Positions 1 to 6,052 of a stretch of DNA of 10,693 bases are shown here, piece after piece. The translations under genes were made by a program, and so were the position numbers. Position 1 is the first letter of the stretch, and each line of letters begins with the position of its first letter. Source of the stretch: Christensenellaceae bacterium (GTDB taxonomy: Bacteria; Bacillota; Clostridia; Christensenellales; UBA1750); the NCBI GenBank assembly GCA_031287285.1, contig JAITTC010000095.1:1-10693 (forward strand). The letters run 5' to 3'. The notes below the pieces were generated by a model. That model was given only the letters and a program-made list of their open reading frames with translations, ran no database searches and was not told where the DNA came from.

Positions 1-1
1 C

Positions 2-328
2 AGGCATTTTAAGGAAATCTGCGCCTGCGAATTTCATTGCGACAAGAATGATGGCTTTGCGGATTGGTCAAAATCCGTCGTGAATTACACCACGAAAACG
101 CAGTTTCTTTTTCGCGTCAACAAGGGCATTTTGGACGTTTCGAGGGATGATGAGCTTAACCGCTATACGCCCGAGGATGAGCGCCGCGTGCCCTTTCGCA
201 ACATGATCTACATCGGCGATGGCCTGACCGACCTGCCCTGCATGAAGTTGGTCAAGGAGGGGGGCGGGGTATCAATCGCCGTGTATCCCAAAGGCGGGGG
301 CAGGTGGGTGGCGGCCAAGCTGCTATAA
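2..328 (+). CDS. HAD-family hydrolase, 3' part only, C-terminus altered by frameshift
   Basis: The reading frame is open from the first full codon and begins upstream of the window. About 108 residues are visible before TAA at 326-328. The segment IGDGLTD (codons around 212-232) matches HAD motif IV, the acidic loop that binds Mg2+ in haloacid dehalogenase-like phosphatases. The stretches NYTTKTQFLF and PFRNMIYIGDG are, from memory, typical of a clostridial HAD subfamily of about 280 residues. The substrate cannot be told; phosphatase activity is a family-level inference. The normal family end continues after SIAVY with a longer tail. Here the frame hits TAA after AAKLL, while the expected tail is still readable downstream in other frames (see 329-481). 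The catalytic core may survive, so a shortened functional enzyme and a pseudogene are both possible. The gene is convergent with the GNAT gene at 718-1260. Confidence 0.75.
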   Translation, partial: RHFKEICACEFHCDKNDGFADWSKSVVNYTTKTQFLFRVNKGILDVSRDDELNRYTPEDERRVPFRNMIYIGDGLTDLPCMKLVKEGGGVSIAVYPKGGGRWVAAKLL

Positions 329-481
329 GGAAGGGCGGGTCGATCTCATCGCCCGAGCGGACGATTGAGAGGGCGGGGAGCTCGAAGCCTATTGCAGCAG
401 GCCATCGGGAAAATGGCGACTGCGGACGCGCTGATGAAGGCCCACCAGCGGCAGATCAGGGCGCTTCGCCCTAAAGCCTAG
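329..481 (+). pseudogene. Decayed C-terminal tail of the HAD hydrolase (copy A)
   Basis: Directly after the premature TAA, the next frame reads YKEGRVDLIARADD, which continues the HAD protein. It then meets a TGA at 364-366 in a context that still encodes EGGELEA. After a further shift near 389-393 the frame reads LQQAIGKMATADALMK and then an Arg/Gln-rich end, stopping at TAG 479-481. Compared with the second copy at 589-721, this copy has one extra base near 324-327 and one missing base near 390. At least three disabling changes therefore lie in about 70 bp, more than one sequencing slip would explain. This is the original 3' end of the gene at 2-328, not a separate gene. Confidence 0.7.
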
Positions 482-588
482 CGCCGCAGCCCCTTGGCCA
501 TATAGAGATCGGGCTTGCCGGGCCCGTTGGCGTCTGGAATCACGCCGACGATTTGGTAGCCCTGCTTTTGATAGAATTCGACGGGGCG
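478..588 (-). pseudogene. Orphan C-terminal fragment of the AAC(6')-like GNAT gene (copy A)
   Basis: Read on the minus strand, this encodes about 36 residues ending in EFYQKQGYQIVGVIPDANG, then a GKPD-type motif and MAKGLRR, closed by TAG at 478-480. It matches the end of the intact gene at 718-1260 with an exact offset of 240 bp. There are six mismatches over 481-590 versus 721-830. It has no start codon or upstream half and is joined directly to HAD sequence, so it is a duplication by-product with no expected product. It keeps PGKPD, which as I recall is the usual family sequence, where the intact gene has LRKPD. Confidence 0.8.
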
Positions 589-721
589 GCGGCCAAGCTG
601 CTCGAAGAAGGGCGGGGAGCTCGAAGCCCCTATGCGGCAGGCCATCGGGAAAATGGCGACTGCGGACGCGCTGATGAAGGCCCATCAGCGGCAGATCAAG
701 GGGCTTCACCCCAAAGCTTAG
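589..721 (+). pseudogene. Orphan C-terminal fragment of the HAD hydrolase gene (copy B)
   Basis: This is the second copy of the HAD tail. It reads AAKLLEEGR, has lost about 38 bp relative to copy A, and continues in another frame as ELEAPMRQAIGKMATADALM to a TAG at 719-721. The last codons overlap the stop of the convergent GNAT gene: the HAD TAG occupies 719-721 and the GNAT TAA complement occupies 718-720. There is no start codon, ribosome binding site or N-terminal half, so it should not be translated as a HAD product. It identifies the ancestral arrangement, a HAD gene and a GNAT gene meeting tail to tail with interlocked stop codons. Confidence 0.75.
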
Positions 722-1260
722 CGCCGCAGCCTCTTGGCCATATAGAGATCGGGCTTGCGGAGCCCGTTGGCGTCTGGAATCACGCCGACGATTTGGTAGC
801 CCTGCTTTTGATAGAACTCGAAGGGGTGGCGGCGCAAATTCACGATGTTTTGCAGCTTTTCAAAGGTGTTTTCGAATAAATCGCCTTCTGAGAGCGAGGT
901 TTTGCCCTCCTCGTCGTCGGTGCCCAGGTAGATCGTGAGGCAGCCTCGCTTCGCGCACTCCGCTTCGAGCGCCTTCACCAGCGCCGAGCCGATTCCGCGG
1001 CCGCGCAGGCCCTCGCGCACGGCGAGGGGGTGCAGTTCCCAGCCCGTGACGCCATATTGCGGGATGGCGCCAATGAGGCCCAAAAGCTCGCCGCTTTCGC
1101 CCCCCTCCACGGCGGCCAGCAGGATGCGCTCCCCAGAGAGCAGCTTTTGCATCTCGCTCATGCCCTCGCCACGGTAGGACTGCGGAAAGGCCTCTTCCAG
1201 AAGCGCCGCGCCCTGGCGGACGAGGGCCTTGTTTTGCGCGGAAAGCGCGATGATTTGCAT
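718..1260 (-). CDS. GNAT N-acetyltransferase, AAC(6')-like
   Basis: This encodes 180 residues, the usual length for a single-domain GNAT protein that transfers acetyl from acetyl-CoA to an amine. Motif A is visible as R86-G87-R88-G89-I90-G91, fitting the R/Q-x-x-G-x-G/A pyrophosphate-binding loop, preceded by WELHPL at 74-79. GTDDEE (from 113), RRHPFEFYQK (from 143) and GVIPDANG resemble, from memory, a Gram-positive family often annotated as aminoglycoside 6'-N-acetyltransferase. Whether it acts on aminoglycosides is inference only. The family's GKPD is RKPD here. The start ATG (1258-1260) follows AAGGAGG with a 6-7 base spacer. It lies 14 bases downstream of the stop of the broken GNAT gene at 1275-2132, so it was the second gene of an operon. 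It has no recognisable promoter of its own, and its stop codon overlaps that of the convergent HAD copy. Confidence 0.85.
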   Translation of the reverse strand: MQIIALSAQNKALVRQGAALLEEAFPQSYRGEGMSEMQKLLSGERILLAAVEGGESGELLGLIGAIPQYGVTGWELHPLAVREGLRGRGIGSALVKALEAECAKRGCLTIYLGTDDEEGKTSLSEGDLFENTFEKLQNIVNLRRHPFEFYQKQGYQIVGVIPDANGLRKPDLYMAKRLRR

Positions 1261-1274
1261 GGAAATGCCTCCTT

Positions 1275-2132
1275 TTAGGGCTGGCTAAAGCGAATAACGC
1301 TCGAGTCGCAGGTCGGGGTGTAAGCGATTCGCCGGTAGATGCCGTTCGAGGTTCCGTTCGCAAGATCTGCATAGAGCACGCAGCTCGAAAAGCCGCTCAG
1401 CAGAATTAACCGGCTGAGCTGGGCGACGCAGGAGCTTGCATAACCCCCGCCGCGAAAAAAAGGGGGACGTATAAACGAAGCTGACGCCGCAGACCGACCT
1501 CATCGGGCGGGCCTTTTCGGCCATGAAAACCGGCACGCCGCCCAGCTCGAGCAGATAGAGGCTTTGCCGCTCAATGCGGATGCGAGCGGCCTCCGCCTCG
1601 CCCTTGACGCAGGATATGGGATGATGAAAGCAGTCCGCGCGGAAGGCGGCCAGCCAGAAGGGCAAAAAAGGCAAGCCGCTTTCGCGCGCGGGTGGATTTG
1701 GCAGGCCAAAGGGATGGCGGAATCGAGCTTTTTCAGCTCGTAGATGCGCTGCTCCTGCCCAAGCTCCCAAGCGACTGAAAAGATCCGCGCGAAGCGGGCG
1801 GCCAGCGAGCTTTCGGTCATGACCCCGGGCGGTAAAACGCCGCATCCGCGCATCCCGGCCGCGAAGCAGGAAAGGGCCTCGCCGTTCGGGGCTGTTTCAT
1901 AGAGCGTCAGGTTGTGCGGAGGGGTCATCAGGGCGATGAGCCGCAGGTCAGGGCAGTCTGAAACGGTGGCCATGAACCAGTTCGCGGGGTCGCGCCAGCC
2001 GGATTTGTCTTCCCCGGCGACGCCCAGGATGAGGTTGCCCAGCAGAACGAGGTTTTGCGCCTCGCTCTTCAAAAGCGCGCCGCGCGTGAGGGCGTAAAAG
2101 GCCTTGACATCGTGGGCTTGCGTGAATTGCAT
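1275..2132 (-). pseudogene. GNAT N-acetyltransferase broken by two compensating frameshifts
   Basis: From ATG at 2130-2132, preceded by AGGAG with an 8-base spacer, the frame encodes MQFTQAHDVKAFYAL and WRDPANWFMATVS, features of a clostridial GNAT family of about 285 residues. Near 1685-1710 homology passes to another frame (ARESGLPFLPFWLAAF, YLLELGGVPVFMA, VCGVSFVYTSPFF). At an A7 run (1455-1461; T7 on the coding strand) it returns to the first frame. There it gives RGGGYASSCVAQLSRL, the acetyl-CoA loop, then a tail ending in CDSSVIRFSQP and TAA at 1275-1277. The total length is a multiple of three (286 codons), so the two shifts cancel. Unshifted translation from the ATG ends at 1500 and lacks the whole acetyl-CoA-binding half. 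Pseudogene is the best call; homopolymer slippage or a sequence error at the T7 run could account for only one of the two breaks. Confidence 0.85.
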
Positions 2133-2188
2133 GGGAAGCTCTCCTGCTGTGGTGGCTGGGTGAATCGCGATGACGAGCGGAGGGTGCG

Positions 2189-2284
2189 CTGGATTGCTTC
2201 ACTGCCGTTCGCAATGACGGGGGAGGGCGCGAGGGGCGCTGTGGAGCCGTCATTGCGAGGAGCGTAAGCGACGCGGCAATCCAG
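2189..2284. repeat. Palindromic intergenic element, copy 1
   Basis: The left arm (2189-2220) starts CTGGATTGC and ends CGCAATGACGG. The right arm (2247-2284) starts CCGTCATTGCG and ends GCAATCCAG, so the outer 9 bases and inner 11 bases pair perfectly. The centre is G-rich (2221-2246). The arms resemble a widespread class of bacterial intergenic palindromes with GTCATTGCGAG and GCAATCCAG ends, which I know from memory. No coding capacity is expected. A transcript from either strand would fold into a long hairpin. Confidence 0.85.
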
Positions 2285-2451
2285 CAGGAATGAAGAAAGG
2301 CTTCGTCAAAAAAGGGGGACGCTGGATTGCTTCGCTGTCGCTCGCAATGACGGGGGAAGGTAGACTGGATTGTTTCTTCGTTATTGCGAGGAGCGTAAGC
2401 GACGAAGCAATCCAGCAGGAATACAGAAAGGCTTCGTCAAAAAAAGGGGAC
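2285..2451. repeat. Conserved spacers carrying A/T tracts between palindrome copies
   Basis: The two spacers (2285-2321 and 2416-2451) are near-identical: each begins CAGGAAT, contains AGAAAGGCTTCGTC, and ends in an A6-7/G4-5 tract plus ACG. The array is therefore a true tandem repeat with a period of 130-133 bp, not three independent insertions. On the minus strand each palindrome is followed by CGTCCCC and then six or seven T residues. That places a U tract about 8-11 nt after a hairpin, an imperfect resemblance to an intrinsic terminator for transcription leaving the SNF2 gene. The terminator role is inference. Confidence 0.7.
2322..2415. repeat. Palindromic intergenic element, copy 2
   Basis: The left arm (2322-2353) runs from CTGGATTGCTTCG to CGCAATGACGG. 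The right arm (2379-2415) runs from CGTTATTGCGAGG to CGAAGCAATCCAG. The outer pairing of CTGGATTGCTTCG with CGAAGCAATCCAG is perfect, so this copy has the strongest outer stem. A second partial CTGGATTGTTTC lies inside the centre at 2365-2376, which suggests nested insertion or internal slippage. Confidence 0.85.
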
Positions 2452-2545
2452 GCTGGATTGCTTCACTGCCGTTCGCAACGACGGGGGAGGGCGCGAGGGG
2501 CGCTGTGGGCCGTCATTGGGGGGAAGCGGGTGACGAGGCAGTCCA
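2452..2545. repeat. Palindromic intergenic element, copy 3 (degenerate right arm)
   Basis: The left arm (2452-2483) is nearly identical to that of copy 1, including the TTCACTGCCGTTCGCAA segment. The right arm (about 2510-2545) has decayed: CCGTCATTGGGGGG replaces the GCGAGG segment and GGCAGTCCAG replaces GCAATCCAG. The G-rich centre GGGCGCGAGGGGCGCTGTG is shared with copy 1. The element ends 24 bases from the stop codon of the SNF2 gene, so it lies in the 3' region of that transcript. Confidence 0.75.
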
Positions 2546-2568
2546 GCCAATGACAGGGGAGAACCCTC

Positions 2569-5500
2569 TCACTCGAACAGCGAAAGGAGTTCCTGCTCGC
2601 TCATCGCGGCGGGAACGACCTCGCCGGGCAGGATCACCGAATCGACCAGCGCCTTCTTCCTTTGCTGGAGCTTCGCGACTTTCTCTTCGATGCTTTCCCT
2701 GGCGATGAGGCGAAAGACGCTCACCGTCTTGCTCTGGCCGATGCGATGGGCACGGTCCGTCGCCTGCTCCTCGACGGCCGGATTCCACCAGGGGTCAAAG
2801 TGGATGACCGTATCGGCCCCGGTGAGGTTGAGCCCAAAGCCGCCGGCGCGCAGGGAGATGAGAAAGATCGGCGCGCCGCCCTGATTGAAGCGATCGGCCA
2901 GGGCGAGGCGCTCCTTGGCGGGGGTGGAGCCGTCGAGGTAGAGGGCGGCCAGCCCTTCTTCTTCGAGGGCGCGGCGCAGGATGGCCAGCATGGAGGTAAA
3001 CTGCGAAAACACCAGCACGCGGTGCCCGCCGGGCAGGAGCGAGCCGATCAGGTCCATGAAGAGCTCGAGCTTGCCGCTGCCGCCGAGGTAGTTTTCGAAG
3101 ACCAGCCCCGGGTGGCAGCAGATTTGGCGAAGGCGCGTGAGGGCCGAAAGCACCTGGAAGTTCGCGCGCAGGGCCGTTTCCGCGGCCTGGACCGCGCGGA
3201 GCTGGGCGCGCGCCCGCTGCAGCGTCGCCTCGTAGATCTCGCGCTGCTCGGGCAAGAGAGTGGAAACGATCTCGGTTTCGAGCTTGTCGGGCAGCTCCTT
3301 GAGCACATCCTGCTTCACGCGGCGCAAGAGGAAGGGAGCGATGCGCCTGCGCAGGAGCTCCGCCTCGCCGCCGCCCTCGTGCCGCTGCAGAAAGTCGCGC
3401 TGGCGCCCGAGGTAGCCGGGCAGGCAGAAGTCGAAAAGGGACCAAAGCTCGCCCAGGTTATTCTCCATCGGGGTGCCGCTCAGGGCAAAACGGGCCTGCG
3501 CCTGAAGCCGCTTGGCGGCAATGGCCCCGACTGATGAGGCGTTCTTGATCTGCTGGGCTTCGTCCAGGGCGACATAGCGGAAGGCGATGGAGCTCAGCCA
3601 GTCGCTGTCGCGCCGGAGCTGGGCATAGGAAATCACCACCACGTCGATCTGGTTCAGATCCGCTGCCGCTGCCGCGCGATCCTCCTGCGAGCCGCTCTGC
3701 ACCAGGCAGCGAAGCTTTGGCGCGAAGCGTTCGATTTCCGCCTGCCAGTTGTAGATGAGGGAGGTCGGCGCGACGACCAGGCAGGGGAGGTGCTCTTTTT
3801 CAGCCTTTTTGGCTTCGAGGAAGAGCGCGAGGAGCTGCACGGTTTTGCCAAGGCCCATGTCGTCAGCCAGGATGCCGCCCAACTGCGCCTTGCCCAGGGC
3901 CAAGAGCCAGTGGAAGCCCTTCTTTTGGTAGGGCCGAAGGCCCTTGATGGGCACCGCGCCGCCGGGCGGGCAGCGAAGAGCCTGAATGAAATCAAAAATT
4001 CGCTGCTCCAGATCGATTTCGCTCTCGAAACCCTCTAAAAGATCGGAAAGAAACAGCGCCTGGGCCAAGGGGAAGAGCAAAAGGCCGCTCTGCGCCTGAA
4101 GAGCCTGCTCGACGAGCCCCGCAGCCCGGCCCCAGCCGTCTTCCTCGGTCAAAGAGAGGAAGTCCCCGCCCTTTAAGCGAACGTAGTGGCGCTTTTCGCG
4201 CAGGGCGTCGAGCACGGCCTGCTTGTCGTCCCCATCGAGGCCCTCGAGCTGCAAATCGAACTCCAGGCTGGCGCCGCCAAGGCGCAACTTGCCCTTAAAG
4301 GGCAGGCGGCGCGGCTTCAGGCCCAGGAGCTCCTTGGAGGCGAAGACCTCGCCAAGGTCTGAAAGCCGCTCGATCCCTTCGAGCAAGAAGCGATAGATTT
4401 CGGCCGTGCCGCCAAGATGCGCGCAGCCCGGCCGCACGCGGAAGCCGTAGCCGCCAAGCGCGTCTAAAATCCGCCGCTCGGCAGCCCCGTCGCGCAGGAC
4501 GAGGGCCCCGGAGCCGCCTTGTTTTTGGGGAGAGAATGGGTCCAAAACCCTAGAGCCGTAGATGAACTCGACGCGGGCGAGCACGTTCTGGCCGGAAAGG
4601 TCGAGCAGGATGCGGCTTTGCAGCTTGCCCCGCTCGATGCGCGCGGAAAGGTCTTCGCTCAGCTCGATTTCCGCCTGGCCTTCGAGCAGGGGAAGGAGCT
4701 CTGAGAGCAGCCTTTCGCCCTCCCGCCGGGTAAAGCGGCAGCCGAAGCTCTGCGCGCCGTTGAAGAGCGGCCGCAGCGCCGCGAGCTGCCCTGGCGGCAG
4801 CTGAAAGACGCCGTCTACGGTGCGGACGAACTCGCCGTCAGAGCTGAGCTTGCGGAAGCCAAGCGGCAGCTTCACCCGCATATCGATCGCTTCGCCGAGC
4901 GACGAAAACGAAACGCCGGCCTTGATCGGCCGATCATTCACGCCGGGCAGGCGAACGCTGCGCCCGCCCTCGATGAGGAAGAATTCATGGCATTTGAGCA
5001 AGCGAAGAAGGGCCTTGAGTTTATCTTCGGTCAGCGGCAGGCTCTTTTCGCCGGGTATTTCGCCGCCCAGCGCGCAAGAGAGCGCGGCTTCGTGCAAGAG
5101 AGAGAGGATTTGCTCGTCTTTCTCGCCAAAGCACTGCCAGGCAGGGTCCATGCGAAGCGCCTTGCCAAAGCTTAGGGGGCGTTTTTGGAAGTAGTCGTTT
5201 AAAAAGGCGTAGAGATCGCGAACGACATACTGCCTTTGCGTGCCCACGCGCAAAGCGGCCTTTGGCGGCCCGTCGCCGCCCGCCTGGAGGTGGAGCTCCA
5301 GGCGCAGGCTTTCTTCGCGGAGCTGCGGCTGGTCGAAGTAGGCGAGCAGATCGGAGGCGATTTGGGCCTCTTCGCGCTGGCTGAGCTCCGGCCCGGTGGA
5401 ACCCGGGATGAGCGCCAGCGCCGCCGCGACCATGTGCACGCAGAAAGGGCCGCCCTTCGGCGCGCAATGCGAGCAGCTGCCCGCGATGGGCAGGTTCTGC

Positions 5501-5670
5501 GCGTCCATCTCGAGCACCACGCGGCGCTGGCCTTGCGGCGTTTCGAGGCGCACGCTGAAGGAAGAGGCGCTGAGGGGCCAGATCTTCGTGACGCAACCGA
5601 GCGCGAGCAGCCTTTGGCCGCCCGTAAAGGCGCCGGCATTCGCGCAAAGTTCCTTTAGCCTGCCCAACAT
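2569..5670 (-). CDS. SNF2-family DEAD/DEAH-box helicase with SWIM-like zinc motif
   Basis: This encodes a complete 1033-residue SF2 ATPase. The N-terminus carries a SWIM-like zinc motif: C66, C69, C77 and H79 in a CxxC-x7-CxH pattern, slightly different from the usual CxC. Residues about 150-560 fit the poorly conserved bacterial SNF2-associated region. The ATPase core has DMGLGKT (604-610, motif I), LVVAPTSLIYNW (631-642), DEAQ (703-706, motif II) and SGTPMENN (731-738, motif III). The second RecA lobe has VLVFSQFTSML (885-895), SLRAGGFGLNLTGAD (939-953) and DRAHRIGQ (972-979, motif VI). All key residues are present, so an active DNA translocase is expected; such proteins remodel protein-nucleic acid complexes in the cytoplasm, but the partner is unknown. 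The start is supported by GGGAGGA about 7 bases before ATG 5668-5670. It lies downstream of lhr in the same direction but behind a terminator. No transmembrane segments are seen. Confidence 0.95.
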   Translation of the reverse strand: MLGRLKELCANAGAFTGGQRLLALGCVTKIWPLSASSFSVRLETPQGQRRVVLEMDAQNLPIAGSCSHCAPKGGPFCVHMVAAALALIPGSTGPELSQREEAQIASDLLAYFDQPQLREESLRLELHLQAGGDGPPKAALRVGTQRQYVVRDLYAFLNDYFQKRPLSFGKALRMDPAWQCFGEKDEQILSLLHEAALSCALGGEIPGEKSLPLTEDKLKALLRLLKCHEFFLIEGGRSVRLPGVNDRPIKAGVSFSSLGEAIDMRVKLPLGFRKLSSDGEFVRTVDGVFQLPPGQLAALRPLFNGAQSFGCRFTRREGERLLSELLPLLEGQAEIELSEDLSARIERGKLQSRILLDLSGQNVLARVEFIYGSRVLDPFSPQKQGGSGALVLRDGAAERRILDALGGYGFRVRPGCAHLGGTAEIYRFLLEGIERLSDLGEVFASKELLGLKPRRLPFKGKLRLGGASLEFDLQLEGLDGDDKQAVLDALREKRHYVRLKGGDFLSLTEEDGWGRAAGLVEQALQAQSGLLLFPLAQALFLSDLLEGFESEIDLEQRIFDFIQALRCPPGGAVPIKGLRPYQKKGFHWLLALGKAQLGGILADDMGLGKTVQLLALFLEAKKAEKEHLPCLVVAPTSLIYNWQAEIERFAPKLRCLVQSGSQEDRAAAAADLNQIDVVVISYAQLRRDSDWLSSIAFRYVALDEAQQIKNASSVGAIAAKRLQAQARFALSGTPMENNLGELWSLFDFCLPGYLGRQRDFLQRHEGGGEAELLRRRIAPFLLRRVKQDVLKELPDKLETEIVSTLLPEQREIYEATLQRARAQLRAVQAAETALRANFQVLSALTRLRQICCHPGLVFENYLGGSGKLELFMDLIGSLLPGGHRVLVFSQFTSMLAILRRALEEEGLAALYLDGSTPAKERLALADRFNQGGAPIFLISLRAGGFGLNLTGADTVIHFDPWWNPAVEEQATDRAHRIGQSKTVSVFRLIARESIEEKVAKLQQRKKALVDSVILPGEVVPAAMSEQELLSLFE

Positions 5671-5698
5671 CCGTGATTCCTCCCTTTCAGGGGCGCAT

Positions 5699-5745
5699 CT
5701 TAAGCACTTAAGCTTTTTATATTCGCCTTTAGACCTCTCGATCCC
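5699..5745 (-). promoter_or_regulatory. Possible promoter and operator region of the SNF2 gene
   Basis: About 30-75 bases before the SNF2 start codon there is a short AT-rich island in otherwise very GC-rich sequence. On the minus strand it reads AATATAAAAAG (complement of about 5713-5723), a candidate -10, without a clear TTGACA at the correct distance. Just downstream lies CTTAAGCACTTAAG (5699-5712), two copies of the palindrome CTTAAG forming a 14 bp dyad where an operator could sit. The promoter and operator roles are inferred from position only. Confidence 0.3.
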
Positions 5746-6052
5746 TGTTGCCGAATCGCTTTTTGCGCGGAAGGCGCACGATGCGGAACGGAAGAAGGGG
5801 CTTCGGCGGCGCGAGGGCCGCGCGGGGGAGGCCAGAGGTTTCCTCCGGGGGCCGGCAAAAAAGGGCTCCGCGCCAGGCCGAAGGCCTGAGCCCGGGCCTT
5901 TTTGCCGGACAGCCGCGCGCAGCGCGGCGCCCGCCCCTTGGCGCGCGAGCGGAGCGAGCGCGCCCGTACCCGTCCGAGCGCTAGCGAGGCGATCCGTTCA
6001 GGCGCGCGACCATACGGGAGCGCGCATCCGCAAACCCAGTCGGCAAACGGCC
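5746..6052. other. GC-rich intergenic stretch without a gene
   Basis: Apart from the terminator at 5852-5908, I see no supported gene here. There is a further GC-only dyad at 5940-5963 (GGCGCGC, an 11-base loop, GCGCGCC) and other GCGAGCG-rich sequence. The + strand can be read through in one frame into the lhr antisense, but with no ribosome binding site and an Arg/Ala/Gly/Pro-rich product typical of GC-rich noncoding frames. Confidence 0.6.
5852..5908. terminator. Strong, probably bidirectional, Rho-independent terminator after lhr
   Basis: The stem pairs GGGCTC (5863-5868) with GAGCCC (5888-5893) and AGGCC (5875-5879) with GGCCT (5883-5887), around a GAA loop on the + strand (TTC on the minus strand) with a six-base bulge. 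On the minus strand the hairpin is followed at once by TTTTTT (complement of 5857-5862), the classic layout, about 145 bp after the lhr stop. On the + strand it is followed by GGGCC and TTTTT (5899-5903). The outer arms CCGGCAAAAA and TTTTTGCCGG also pair. It separates lhr from the SNF2 gene. Confidence 0.75.

Larger units (their letters stand above)
311..828. repeat. Tandem duplication covering the HAD and GNAT 3' ends
   Basis: Unit A runs from about 311 to 588 and unit B from about 589 to 828. From 401-590 versus 641-830 the two align without gaps at an exact 240 bp offset, with 12 mismatches in 190 positions (about 94% identity). The left parts differ by a deletion of about 38 bp in unit B. 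Both units start with GCGGCCAAGCTG (311 and 589). The junction lies in a GGCGGC stretch that also occurs at the far edge of unit B (about 823-832), which suggests duplication through short GC-rich microhomology. The divergence shows the event is not recent and is not an assembly echo. Confidence 0.85.

Noticed and set aside
553..879. 108-codon + strand frame across the duplication
   Set aside because: It is antisense to GNAT sequence on both sides and mixes HAD sequence in the wrong frame. It exists only because of the rearrangement.
1455..1468. A7G5ACG in the GNAT pseudogene resembles the A/G tract of the palindrome spacers
   Set aside because: The bases encode the expected YTSPFF segment of the acetyltransferase, and there is no further similarity on either side, so it is probably chance.
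2189..2545. Possible CRISPR array or small ORFs in the repeats
   Set aside because: The 95 bp palindromes with near-identical spacers are the opposite of a CRISPR pattern, and reading frames through them only translate the repeat.
2662..3534. 290-codon + strand open frame opposite the SNF2 gene
   Set aside because: It is antisense to well-conserved helicase motifs, has low-complexity Ala/Gly/Leu/Glu-rich composition and no ribosome binding site. Long antisense frames are expected in GC-rich genes.
5940..5963. GC-rich dyad GGCGCGC/GCGCGCC as a second terminator
   Set aside because: No U tract follows on either strand, and such pairings are common by chance in this composition.
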